From contig CAJNOP010000323.1 of the NCBI GenBank assembly GCA_905250075.1, positions 124,001 through 188,000 on the forward strand: a stretch of DNA of 64,000 bases, in the 5' to 3' direction. The DNA comes from Rotaria sp. Silwood1 (taxonomy: Eukaryota > Rotifera > Eurotatoria > Philodinida > Philodinidae). The notes under the pieces are model-generated. The model had not been told where the DNA came from, made no database searches, and saw only the letters and a list, made by a program, of their open reading frames with translations. The translations under genes and the position numbers were made by a program. This document shows, one piece after another, positions 21,850-33,348 of the stretch. Each line of letters starts with the position of its first letter. Position 1 is the first letter of the stretch.

Positions 21850-24697
21850 AACAACGATCAACAAGAATTTTCAAGGAGAAGGATCAAGCACAATAGAATA
21901 TTTAGGAGGGAGAAATCCTCCCACTTTCCCTCTCTAATCGTATGATCTGCGATTAGAAATAAATATTTAATTGTAAATCAAATGGATGGTTGGTGTAGAT
22001 TGATGAATTAGTGAAGATGCTTTCTAAAACGAGTCGCACCCCTACACACATCCTCACGCTTGTTATGTTGGAATTTGGGCCTAAGATTACGTTTTCGAAA
22101 CGTACGGCCTTTTATACGAATAAGTTGCAATGTGAATGTGATAGAATCTGCAGCTGACAATAAGCAGATTGCATACGAATACATTTGGTTTGAGAAAAAC
22201 TGCACACAATGATTTCTAGAAAATTTTTCTAATGAGTATGAGTGTTTGCTTCTATTCCTCGTCCACACTTACACTAAGACCTTTCGAGTAATAAAAGTAA
22301 TAGCGAAATGTTCGAAATAAGAGTTCTCAATCTTTAGAAAGATAATGTTTAAATCGAAATTTTACTTTGGATATATATTTGTACTAATGACGATAATTTC
22401 GATGTTTTTACATGCTTCACGTGTTCTAAACTATGGATAATATTATTAGAGATTGTCTAAGAATGGAAATATTTTGATTTGATAGCTATTTACCGACTTT
22501 CATGACATCTAGATTCAATACTATTTTGAAAAGAAATTATAAGACATCATCAAGGTCAAAAATGTTGCCGATCAGAATAAAAACTCGAGATACTTTTTTT
22601 TTTCATTTGAAAACATAGGTTGATTAGCCTTCATAAGAAAATTTTCTATATTTAACCGAAAGTGTCACCAGTTATAGAAAACTACTGATGCTTCTCTAAT
22701 CTGTTCTGAATATCATATATCAAGTAAGTATTCATGCATTATTAGCATGGCATCCGATATTTGCTTTATTAAACAATCATGACAGCATGTTTGTCGTCGT
22801 TTCTCTGTCAGAAAGAATCATTTCGAAGTTTCATAGATTTTTAACATAGCAAGCACCAATGATTCGGATTTTTCTTTCTAAATCTGTTACATGGACCATG
22901 GATTTGTTATCGTTCTATTTTCTAGACTTCACATTAAAAATAAATTTAGACTCATAAAGTCTAGTTTTCCGTGTAGACTTTGTGATGTCATCTACTAAAA
23001 CGTCTTGCATCTTCTAGTTTGTCTGCTTTTTTTTCAATGCTCACTATAATATTAGATTAATCTGTACAAAAATCATTGAATTTATCTTAAACTTTGCGAA
23101 TTGATTATTGGTAGCCAACCACTATCAATAGTAAAATTCATACACAAAAGTGCAGAACAATAAAATATCGTGTTCAAAGTAGACACAGACTTTTATACAA
23201 AATCGTAGCATTCATTGAAATAATTTTCAAGATTTCATTTGTATGCAATGCTTTTTAGAGCTATGCAGAATTCTTCTTTTTATGCATTCTTTTTCATACA
23301 GGTGAGTATTTTCAAAATGCAGCGCTTCGATGAAAATTTGAGCTCAAACGTAGCGACATGCTTACAAGCATCAAGAATACGTTTCGATGGTGTTTTTAGA
23401 CAAAAAAATCTCTATACACTTAGAAGTTCGTATCTAAGTAAGTTATACGTTAGTTACTAGAATTGTTTAGTTAGTATGATGAGGATTGCATAAAAAACAA
23501 ATCGGTCGCATTCATTCAAATCGTTCTTATAGTCGACAGCTCTTTAACAGCATACTGACATCATCTCTTTATACAAACACGCTGTAGTAGCAGTTAAATG
23601 TTGTTAAAACTGCAATGATTGGATGGATGATGTTTTGAGAAATTTATTAGGGTAAAAGTATTCATAAAACCGTATTATTTTACTATAGTTTGATTATAAT
23701 GGAAGTTAGTATTAAATCATTGGTTGTCAAGAACTCATAGAAGACTTAATTTACTTATTTAAATCATCAACTTCAGACTTTTGACGAAATAAATCACTAG
23801 CTAAAGGTTTGAAAAAATCAGCAAAACATTGTCATATCTTTTTCTATTATGCGCATAGTGAGGTGCACCATTACACAACTCATATATCACCAATTTTCTA
23901 ATTGTAGTGGAACCTATCTATGTAAAAAGGTCAGAATAGTGTAGTTGTATACTACTATACGATCTGGGAAGAGTCTAAATATATGCCGTTTTTTTTCTTG
24001 TTTGCTCTAGGATTGTATAATGTTAGTTCTTTCGTTTTTTTTCTGAGACCTTTAGCTTCCATTCTCTAGTTGTGTTCAACATGCATTAGTTGGTGTATAT
24101 GTTTACAAAATAAAATTGAGTGTAATTTTCTTGACAATGAGTAAGTGATCTTTTCAGTTTTATGTCGTGCTCCCACATTCTCACAAACTATCTATGAATA
24201 AATTCATTTCCTCCTATACTCTTTTCTGCATGATTCTTTCTTTGTCCACATATTACTTTGTATTGATAAAGTTTTGACAATCTTTGAATGATACTTTTTT
24301 TTCGATTTCATAGATTCGAAACCTCGATCTGAAGGCATGGTAGTGCTTTACGTCTTGTTCGTCCTTTTATGAACACACTGAAAACAAGTCGATCTACATT
24401 TATTTAATAGTCTCATTTCTTTTCGCAGATTTCTTTGCGTGTTTGTATACCAGGTATTTAGTACGATACACATATAAGGATTAATCTAATAGATATGTGT
24501 TCAAATCAACGAAGTATGAATAAGAATATTATCTTAGAAATATCTAGATCTTGCTCAGCGAATAAAGAATTATTACATGATCTCACAAATTTTAATATGA
24601 TTGTGTGAAAATCTTAATTTATCAGAAAATACTTATTTTGTATACTGTTAGTATCAGTGATGATACACACCATGACACTAAACAAATACTAATATAT
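21850..24697. other. Gene-poor AT-rich stretch
   Basis: No coding exon is supportable across 2.8 kb. The 86-aa minus frame at 22008-22268 and the 73-aa plus frame at 23239-23460 lack domains and plausible splice context. Confidence 0.5.
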
Positions 24698-24768
24698 TCT
24701 ATCTAGTCTAATTGGATTAGGAAATCTGCCAAGATAGCAGAAGATATGTGTTCGAGCCCCATAAAGGT
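24698..24768 (+). ncRNA. Degenerate tRNA-like sequence
   Basis: An A-box-like D-arm (TCTAATTGGATTAGG, about 24707-24721), an anticodon-like hairpin (CTGC...GCAG, 24726-24740) and a B-box (GTGTTCGAGCCCC, 24748-24760) occur with tRNA spacing. The anticodon loop lacks the invariant T before the anticodon and the acceptor stem does not pair, so this is a decayed tRNA or the head of a tRNA-derived SINE, not a working tRNA. Confidence 0.35.
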
Positions 24769-25329
24769 TATTCCCACATGCCTTCTTTTATCGCTATCAA
24801 CCAGTATTATATGTACTGGGCTAGATTACAATTCTATTAGTATAGTTACAATATATGTTTGTAACAATGTATGTAAATGGTGTTCAAAAGATAAAATATG
24901 CGCATGATTTCTTGTGAGACTATTCATTGATTAATGCTGTCTATTATTAAAATACTGTTAATCCTGCTATTTTGCCCACATTGACCATAGACATGGAAGT
25001 ATGAAAGCCTTTACTCGTGCTTGCAAAAGCAACTGTTGACCATTTTACGACAAAGATAGATTCTTATGTTTGTTTACATATTATCCTACAATCGGTAGTG
25101 ATTACTCGAATATCATGTAGATTGAGCGAAAGTCCGCGCACAGGAGCAGTGCTAATGATTCTTTTTTTTTTTGATTAAGTTTGATACCGACAATAACGTG
25201 TCCATTGACTAGTACTATGATTGCAGATTCTTTCAAAATTTCATTTGAACCATTCTTTCTTTATCATTGGTAAAAAGGTATTCTCTATATTTGAAAATAA
25301 TGTATGAGACTTTTTAGGTTTGTAGATAG
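24769..25329. other. Upstream region of the GPCR gene
   Basis: Probably includes the GPCR promoter; no specific motif recognised. Confidence 0.4.
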
Positions 25330-26244
25330 ATGGATTTTGCCACTATCATCAACTTGATCTACATATGCGTCTGCTGTTTGGCTTTTCTTATGGCTTTGTT
25401 CTTGTTGTCGATTGCAGTCATTGATCGCCACCGATGCTGCGATTTTCCAACATTGTTGGCTTGTAACACTATTGCAGGTGCATTGGTATTTTCTGGTAAT
25501 GCTCTATCGATCTCTGTCTACATGTATCTCTGGGATCAACAGATAGCTCCAGACTTTTATTCACTTTGCGCAGTGCGCGGTTATATTCATCATTCTGCAG
25601 TTGCTTGTATCCATCATTCACTTGTTTTACAAGCACTGCAAAAATATTGTAGTATTACAAGGAATGGACTGCTCGATAGTACAACTCGAAAAATATGCCT
25701 TGTAGCTGGTCAGTGGATATTTGATTTTACTTTTGTGTTGCCTGTGTTTTTAACAGGCTATATAACGAAGCTGTCTGTAGAAAGTGTATGTTTGATCTCA
25801 TTTACAAGACCTGACATACTCTTTACTATCGGTGCATTAATATTCTTTTTATCGGATATTATTATGATTTTTCTCTATGGGAGTTTAGTAAATTATGTAC
25901 GCAAGGCTTCGACAAGAGTTACTGGCAGTCAACAACGAAAAATGAATCGAGACATGGCAATGGTTCGTCGTATTGTAATGCTTCATTTTGCACTACTTTT
26001 TCTCGTTCTACCAGCACTTATTGCTATGATACTTTCTGCAATTCGAATCGATATTTTACCTTATCGTTTTTTTCGTATTTTTTGTCTCATTATGGCTGGA
26101 TCAGCACTCTTGATGCTCTTCATTCTATTCTGGATAACACCCAAGCTTCGAAAGTATTTTTTTGAGAAATTGCATGAAGGAAATCATAGCTTAAACACCA
26201 AGACCACTCGTGTGAGACCAATAGTGGACAACCAACACTTTTAA
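25330..26244 (+). CDS. Rhodopsin-like GPCR, bdelloid-type, 304 aa
   Basis: A single uninterrupted exon encodes seven hydrophobic segments (about residues 7-29, 41-65, 78-102, 122-144, 160-185, 212-236 and 245-270). The pair of Cys expected to form the disulfide between TM3 and the second extracellular loop is present (SLCAVRGY and SVCLISF). The DRY position reads QKYCSI, and the NPxxY end of TM7 is reduced to FWITPKLRKYFFEKL, departures seen in the compact rhodopsin-like receptors expanded in bdelloids. The long third cytoplasmic loop is basic (QQRKMNRDMAMVRR). The ATG at 25330 follows a stop-rich leader. Ligand unknown. A plasma-membrane receptor, apparently intact. Confidence 0.8.
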   Translation: MDFATIINLIYICVCCLAFLMALFLLSIAVIDRHRCCDFPTLLACNTIAGALVFSGNALSISVYMYLWDQQIAPDFYSLCAVRGYIHHSAVACIHHSLVLQALQKYCSITRNGLLDSTTRKICLVAGQWIFDFTFVLPVFLTGYITKLSVESVCLISFTRPDILFTIGALIFFLSDIIMIFLYGSLVNYVRKASTRVTGSQQRKMNRDMAMVRRIVMLHFALLFLVLPALIAMILSAIRIDILPYRFFRIFCLIMAGSALLMLFILFWITPKLRKYFFEKLHEGNHSLNTKTTRVRPIVDNQHF

Positions 26245-27737
26245 TTGAAATGACTTAAAGCATTCGAAAATTTTTCATTGTGACATTCATGAAATCATAT
26301 AACAATTTTTTTGCTTTACCCATGTAATTTTTTCCAAATGAGTTTTTTTTCCTTATATTTTCTCTCAGCAATTAGAATCATGTGCGGAAGCATGATCTCT
26401 ACTATGGTGACAGCGCATTTTTTGGTTCTAAATAAATTCATAATTCGAAGTGCCGGATGTGGGTATAATTTTCAAAAGAGTGTTTCTATGCTTCATACGA
26501 CGCATTTCAACCGTTGCTAAAGTAGTTATCATCCGATATATTCAGAATCTATATAGTATATGAATATGAATTTTTTATATTTCCATCAGGGGGTTATGTT
26601 GAATATCCTAGTGTTTGTAATAATCACAGAAGACAATGATAAGTTTTCATTCCATAATATGAATACTCTCACAAAGTAACACATTCAGGTTCGATATACA
26701 ATTAAAATCTTTTTTTCTAAGTGCTGAAAAACAATGTGTAGAAGTGTGTTGAATTTATTGCTATTTTTTTAATGTCATTATTCATATATCTTTCTTTTTT
26801 TTATAAACATCAAAATCAAAAATATCCAAAAGATACCGTTTTATGTGATCTTTTTTTATATCTCGTAAAAGAATTTTTATTTTGCATTGAATTTGAAAGC
26901 TTTACTTCTAAGAATATTTCAAAACTCCATATTATTGAATAAAATACATAAACGATTCTCTGTCATTAGTACGAAACCAATGATCCCTATAGAACTTTGC
27001 CAGAAATATAGTTTTCTTTTTGTTCAATGGTTATTTAGACATTTTATTGTTTCGATGGTAATAGATTGTTTAAAAAAGAAACAAAATATAAACCTCTTTT
27101 ATACAGTAAATAACTTACTTTTGTATCAATATCTCAGATAAAAAAGGGAGAACAAATGATGTTCCAATAAATAATTAATCATCTATGGAGCACAGAACAC
27201 ATTTGACTGCTATCGGAAATCGACCACCATTTCAAGCTTTCTGTTATTTTCATCATCGTCACGAAAGAATAACAAACAAATGCAAAATTATCACATGCAT
27301 ATATATTCAAATAAAGTTTTGTATATTATCTCGTTTCATACATAATATTGTGATGATTTTAGATAGAAGAAGTGTTAGCGCTGATGAAACTACGCTTTAT
27401 TATGTTTCTTCATATCCATAACCGCATCGCTTACATACAAAGCATACGCTTATATACTCGATCATCAGAGAAGAGAAAACGATATAGAAGAGAAGGATAA
27501 CAAGGGAAGAAGGGAAGAGTATTAAGACAGGGACAAAGTACAAAATGATGTACAAAGTAAGGACAAACAGATAAGTACAATATGTAAGATGAGAAGAAAT
27601 AGTAAGGAAAAGACAAACATCATGTATATAATGCACTCGAACAGAAGTTTTACACTGTCAGATGGAATTTGGACATTCTCCGTATAGAACGTTACAAATA
27701 TTATCTTGTTAAATCACTCAATTGGATTCCTATATGT
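26245..27737. other. Intergenic with purine-rich patch
   Basis: No gene. From about 27467 to 27600 the plus strand is strongly purine-rich (GAAGAGAAGGATAAC-type). Short frames such as 26311-26520 and 27185-27421 lack any family signal. Confidence 0.45.
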
Positions 27738-28568
27738 ATGTAAGTGTGGGTGTGGGTGTCAATGTGGTGTGTGAGTGTTGATGTTCTAGTACTCTTCATC
27801 CAAACCCATACCCACACTCACACCAGCATCCCACATCCAGACCCACATCCACACCCCAGGGTTACCAGAAGTTCGCCAATGGCGAAAGTCCAGGGGTATA
27901 TTGGCGAAATTCTACTGTACTTTCGCCAATTGAGGAAATTCAAGGGAATGTATTGGCGAAAGTGTAGTGGACTTTCGCCAATTGACGAAAGTACAGTAAA
28001 CTTTCTCCAACTGTCACGAAATAATATTAATACAGGGTACATGTAAGAGTTGAAGCTACAGTCTGTCGAATTCAAGAATTTCTGGAGCCGAACCCGATTG
28101 ATGGATCTTTTAAGAGAAAAATTGAAACAAACTCCCAAAAGATTATTATATACATGAGATATTTCTTTGGATCTCGATCTGATCAGTAAAATTGTCCGAA
28201 CCCGAACACGAACTCAGTGATTACAAAGCTTTCAGACCCGCAACCGGTTGGGTTCGAGTCCCAGTAGATCCAACGGGTCCTAGCTGCAGCTAATATTGCT
28301 AGAATGTTTATCATAGCTTACACTCATCAATATAGCCAACAGAAATTTTCGAATCTATATCTTGTTCGCAGTCAAATTGGCGAAAACCCACTGTACTTCC
28401 ACCAATTGGCGAAATTTCACAGGGTATATCGGCGAAATTCCAGGGGCTGTACTGGCGAAAGTATAGTGGGCCTTCGCCATTGACGAGAGTCCTATTTGGC
28501 GAAAGTTTTATTGGCGAAGTTCCGGAATCCCACACCCCGCATCCACCCACACTCACACACCCACACCC
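27738..28568. repeat. Composite element: telomere-like blocks enclosing TTGGCGAAA palindromes
   Basis: The left border is telomere-like block 7 (27741-27857), with G and C arms around a spacer containing CTCTTCATCC. The right border is a lone C-rich arm (block 8, 28528-28568). Immediately inside each lies a cluster of TTGGCGAAA and TTTCGCCAA motifs (27866-28015 and 28374-28520, roughly 6-7 motifs each), often paired into palindromes around CTACTGTAC or similar. The central 350 bp is unique and includes a B-box-like GGTTCGAGTCCC at about 28251-28262. Mirror-image organisation suggests one 830-bp unit. No open frame of substance is present. Confidence 0.65.
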
Positions 28569-28937
28569 TTATATGCTTATAACTGATCAAGTGAACAAAC
28601 CAGAGAGAAAAGAACTAATCTCATGCTTTGATACTTGTTAAAATACTGCTATTAATCGTCAAGCAACTGTTGAAATAGGCGAAACATGAATCTGATGTCT
28701 TTTTTTATCTTGTATATATATTCATTATAGGACTTATTACACGTTATCTCACATTGTAACACGGTTGTGCAACATTCGTACTTCAAACAACTTTACCTAT
28801 TTATATACCTCATGATCGTCCTTGGTTGCTATCTTATGTTTTATCATGTGAAAACAAGATATAAAATGTGATACTGTATTCAAGAGTAATATGACAGATG
28901 TGTTGTGCAATGACATCGAATAGGATATGGAACTGAG
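28569..28937. other. AT-rich intergenic
   Basis: Nothing recognised. Confidence 0.4.
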
Positions 28938-29134
28938 TTTGTGGGTGTGGGTGTGGGTGGGGTGTGTGGATATGGCTTTCAGTGCTCTCCGCATTGGCAT
29001 CCATATCCACACACCAACAACCACACCCATCCCACATCCACACACCAACAACCATACCCATCCCACACCCACACCCACACCCATCCCATACCCATCCCAT
29101 ACCCACACCCATCCTACACCTACACCCACACCCT
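28938..29134. repeat. Telomere-like TGTGGG/CCCACA inverted block 9
   Basis: A pure G arm (28938-28970, GTGGGTGTGGGTGTGGGTGG), a spacer of about 35 nt containing CTCTCCGCATTGGCATCC, and a long C arm (29000-29134) with ACCAACAACCACACCCATCC present twice as a higher-order repeat. It ends 160 bp before the NHL gene start. Long frames on both strands here are artefacts. Confidence 0.85.
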
Positions 29135-29293
29135 TTCCAGCCTTGAAAAACGAATTCTGGTGATGTATCTTCACAAAAAAGGAAAGAAAAAAAGCATCAT
29201 ACCTTCAACTTTACATGAAGATTAGATTACTTTCAAGCACCAACAGATAAATACCCCTTTATTTTGACTTTCCTTCTCAGTTTATTTTTAAAA

Positions 29294-32200
29294 ATGGCTA
29301 CCCTAAACGTTTTCATTGCTCTGCTCCTCTCTTTTTTGCTGCTACTCGAAGCGTTCACCACAGCAGACAACATTTGTCAACCTTTTCTGCCTCCTCCTTC
29401 AGCTCAATCAGTGTGCAATAAGCCTCAATGGAGTCAACATGGTGTGACTGTCGCCGGTGTGTCAGGCCAAAGCGGACTGTCAAATTTCACACTCAGAGGT
29501 CCGCGAGGAATTTTCATTTCTCAACCGGACGACACCCTCTACGTCGCTGATACTGGAAATCATCGAGTGATGAAGTTCGCCTTAGGTAAGTGATACCGAT
29601 TTTCTAAGCAAGCTTTTTTTTTCTACAAAGACCTCGTTTCCACGAGGGCTGTCGAGACATCGAAAAATTTGAGATTTTTGGAAATTTTTCTCCATTAGCA
29701 AAAATCCTAAAAAGTATTTCAAAAAAGTCAAAATTCTCAAAAGGTATCTATAGATTTTTTCGGCCCTTGTGACAATATGTTCAGGTTATACCTAACGTAA
29801 GCGTGTATTTATGTGAACAAACTTGCTAATGGCCGTAAAAATTTCAAAATATCTAAAAAATCTCAAAGATAACAGAGATTTTTGACATTTTTTGAAATTT
29901 TTTCAGAAGACCTCAGATTTCTTTCAGAGCGAGTTTTCGAGAAAGCCAGATACCTCGGGCACAAAGTGATGTCAGATTTTGATGACTTTTACACAGGTTG
30001 TTGACGAACTCGTCCCAGCTCCGTAAAAAAGAGTTCCAGCTGTATTCCATCGATCCTTGAAGTGCAAATACTTTCACCAAGTTGCTCGACATGCTCTAAC
30101 ACCTGAAATTCACTTATAACTTTTTAACGAAAGATATTTTCCAAGAAAATTTTATGTTTGCCTCAGGCAGAATTCGAGGCTCTATCCGAATCTAGACAGA
30201 AAATAATATTTTGGACGCTTTTAAATATCTCCCCATACTAACTCATAACCAAAAACACAAACTGGACAAAACGTCCAAGCGCAACGAGATATAGCTCAAC
30301 TGTCGTGTTTATTTTGCTCAGAAGAGCTTCGCGAATGTTTTCCCCAAGGGGGAGTTATACTTAGGCGTACCCAAAAGTAGTGGCGGAGGTACCTGATTTT
30401 CGTATAAGAGGCTTGATGAATTTTCTTTTTTATGAGATGACAGAAAACGAAGATCTATTTTTCTATGGTATTTGATCAATCTTCACTTAATATCAAAATA
30501 AAAAAATTTCGATAAGAACTGTTTTTCTGTAAAAATAAGACGGTAGTACTAATTGTATTTAAAAAAAAGACCGAATGAGTATTTTCTGAATAACTTTTCC
30601 TAGAAGCAAGAGAGAGTGATGGAATTTCCACCGTTCGAAGGAAGAGATGAAGATGCATCGAATCGCATATTATAGATTTTTTCGCTCTGATATGTTGAAG
30701 GTTTTCAAGCGACCTCTTTCAAAGTAAATCTACTTCACGAAGTGTGTACAGTGAATTTTTAATTATCAGGTGTGCATTCAAACGGTCAATGGAAGATCTG
30801 AAAAAGTGCATAAGATTGATATGTTTAGAATTAATTATTTAGAAGATATAGGTATTCTAATCGAAGCTGTAAGTGTTTTTTCTAGCAATTTCTATATAAA
30901 AAATTGTTCCTTTCACATTTTGAAAATTGATTAAACAAACATCCGACAACATATTTGAAAAACTTATAATACATGATTCGATGCATCTCCATCTCTTCTT
31001 TCGAACGGTGTAAGCCTTATCTCTCTCTCTCTTGTTTCTATGAAAAGTTATTCAGACAATAATCCACATTTTTTTTAAATAAAATTAGTGCTACCATCAC
31101 ATTTTACAGAAAAACAGTTCTTATCGAAATATTTTTATTTTGCTATCAGTTTTTAGGTATCACGCCATACATTTTAGCAAAGCGAAGGCTCAATTATTTT
31201 GACTCAGTTTCACTTCTAAAACGTCCCAGCTTGTTCCAAATTCAATGTAGATTATTTCTAAGCTGATATCGTTCTAGAAATCTTAAAAAAAACACCAAAA
31301 AATTCGAAAAAACTCCCCATTTTTGCTATGAAAATCTCCATCTAGAATCTCGGTCTCTAGTGATTAGTTTCTTCGATATTTGGTCGAAACTTGCGTGACA
31401 GTGTTCTGAGTAAAACCTACACAAGAGTTGACCGATATCCTGTTTGCACTCGTGACCAAAACCATTTTTATGTTTTTGAGCATGACGGCTCGTGTGGAGC
31501 GAGTAAGCGTCCAGAAACTTTTGCTTTCTAGATTCGAACAGTAGAATTCTTTCTCTGACAGAGGTAAGTTTTTCTTGGAAAATATCTTTCGGAAAAAAAT
31601 TACAACTAAGTTTTCGTTTTTCGATCGTGGTGAGTGTCGAGTGTCTTTATTGCAGAAGAGTCCATCGCATGAAGCTGAAACTTTTTTACAGGACTGGGAC
31701 GAGCTCCTGAACAGCCTTTGTGAAAATCATCAAAATCTGAGAATACTTTCCGTCCAAGTTGTCTCGCCTTCTCAAAAACTTACCCTTAAGATTTTGAGAT
31801 TTTTTCGGCCCTCTAACAAACTTTCTTTGTGAAGACATGTTCATGCTATATCAAGGTATACATTCTTATAGGAAAAATTTTTCTGATGGCCAAAAAACTT
31901 TCAAAATCTCAAGAAAATTTTGATGAAGTGTCAAAAATCTGTAAAGGTGACGAGATTTTTGACACTTCGTCAAACCTTTTGAAGATCGCAAATCTCTTGA
32001 TGAAATCTCAACTTACTTTTGTGAAACACAATCTAAAAGGAGTGTTAAAGTGTATAGGGGTAGAAATTTGGACCTCATCCGTCCTCACCTCCATAGACGT
32101 GATAGACATCTTAGCAACGCCCCCTCCCCGTCACAGACCATGACAGACACCTTAGTATTGCCGCTCCCTTCTTAGGGACCATGACGCACATACCCGAGAA

Positions 32201-33232
32201 ACTGATGTCTACTGCAGAATTAGTATGAAACACGACTGAATTTAAGGTATCTGCCCTTTGCTCTTCTTTCACACTCACTGTGACATATTACTATTAACAT
32301 ATTTCATCATTAGCATGCATTAGCTATAGGCAGCAATTCACAACCTAAATATATATTAGTAAATTTCCCCTTTTTTGTGTAAGGAGCTCCATCGTGTTTC
32401 ACATTTTAATCCCACAGGGATTGCGCTAACAGCTTTTAAAGATTTTTTGCGCTCTTTTTTCAATCTCTCTCTCTACAGTAATGGAGAGTCGCTTCTCATC
32501 TTTGTTCACCATTTTGAAGGCTCGAACATCGGTGTAACAGTCGCCGGTGGAAACGGGCAAGGAAACACGGCTAAACAACTCGATAGCCCGACTGATGTCT
32601 ACGTGGACTCTGAAGGAAATGTTTTTGTTACTGACACAAACAACAAACGTCTGCAAATGTGGGCTCCTAACGCTATGGAAGGCGAAATGAGAGCCATAGG
32701 TGATTACGCGGTCAACACTGTGTCTGGAAACAATAAGTACCAAGATGAGATTTACGTTTCACTGGGTGCCCGTCTCATGAAATACTCAAGAAACTCTTCA
32801 CCGTTTTATGGAAGCTATCTCGGCATTTCCTCAGAGTTTCCAAATGGCATGATTGTCGATCAGTGTGACACGGTCTACGCAACGTGGGGAGGTTCCATCA
32901 ACGATGGAAAACTGTCAAAGTTTACAAGCGATAATATAACTGAACAGATTCTGCTCTCCGGCCTCTCTATCCCGTCAGATGTCGTTCTCGATCAGTGCGG
33001 TCATCTGTTCGTTGCTGAAGCCGGCAAACATCGAGTTGTGCGGTACAGTACACGTTTGGGTGGTCCTGTGGAAGTGGTGATCAACAAGAGAGGAGTGAGC
33101 GGAAGTGACAGCGAACATTTGAATAGTCCGAGAAGTCTGTCCTTTGACTCAAAGTGGAACCTCTATGTCAGTGACACGGAGAATGAACGAGTTCAGAAGT
33201 TTCAGTTTCTGAGTGGAGATATGTGGTGTTAG
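29294..33232 (+). CDS. Secreted NHL-repeat protein, 334 aa, two exons
   Basis: Exon 1 (29294-29585) and exon 2 (32520-33232) join in phase across a GT-AG intron of 2934 nt: LxFALG joins SNIGVTVAGG. The N-terminus is a signal peptide (MATLNVFIALLLSFLLLLEA). NHL repeats follow, with the typical cores PRGIFISQPDDTLYVADTGN and HRVMKF, PTDVYVDSEGNVFVTDTNN and KRLQMW, PSDVVLDQCGHLFVAEAGK and HRVVRY, and PRSLSFDSKWNLYVSDTEN and RVQKF. Blades near YQDEIYV and PNGMIVDQCDTVYATW complete a probable six-bladed propeller, which usually binds proteins or carbohydrate. The phase check favours the acceptor at 32518-32519 over the upstream CAG at 32478. The frame is intact. The intron is unusually long for this genome and is filled with repeats. 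Confidence 0.8.
30490..31152. mobile_element. Inner foldback element, arms about 185 bp
   Basis: The arms 30490-30665 and 30970-31152 are well matched in reverse complement. Landmarks are ATTTCGATAAGAACTG, TTTTTCTGTAAAA, GAATAACTTTTCCTAGAA-like and GATGCATCGAATC. The loop of about 300 nt has no gene. The ends and target duplication are not sharp enough to name a superfamily. Confidence 0.7.
31918..31976. repeat. Perfect short hairpin
   Basis: AAGTGTCAAAAATCT at the left and AGATTTTTGACACTT at the right pair perfectly, with further pairing outwards (TTTGATG against CGTCAAA, one mismatch), around a loop of about 12 nt. It lies in the second outer copy of the intron complex. Confidence 0.7.
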
Positions 33233-33348
33233 ATGTGTGATGAAAGAGTGAAAAAAAGATTTAAATTTTGTTGAATAAATATGTGAACTTTCTATTTATG
33301 ACACACATGCATCATTACTAAAGTGTTGATGAAAGAACAGTAATCACC
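33233..33348. terminator. Probable 3' end of the NHL gene
   Basis: AATAAA occurs at about 33274, some 40 bp after the NHL stop codon, a plausible polyadenylation signal. Confidence 0.4.

Larger units (their letters stand above)
29640..32030. repeat. Nested foldback complex inside the NHL intron
   Basis: Three layers are visible. Outer direct copies at about 29750-29890 and 31790-31930 share GATTTTTTCGGCCC and a TGGCC...TTTCAAAATNTC block. Inside, inverted arms at about 29970-30350 and 31440-31760 share AGATTTTGATGAC-like, GAGCTCGTCCCAG-like and CGAAAGATATTTTCCAAG motifs. The innermost foldback is listed separately. The order implies repeated insertion, with younger elements inside older ones. 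Confidence 0.65.

Noticed and set aside
28245-28275. tRNA gene at GGTTCGAGTCCC
   Set aside because: No A-box, anticodon arm or acceptor stem at the proper distance; only the B-box-like motif is present.
32375-32519. Extension of NHL exon 2 upstream to 32375 or to the CAG at 32478
   Set aside because: Joining exon 1 to those points is out of phase or adds non-NHL sequence; only the acceptor at 32518-32519 restores an uninterrupted NHL frame.
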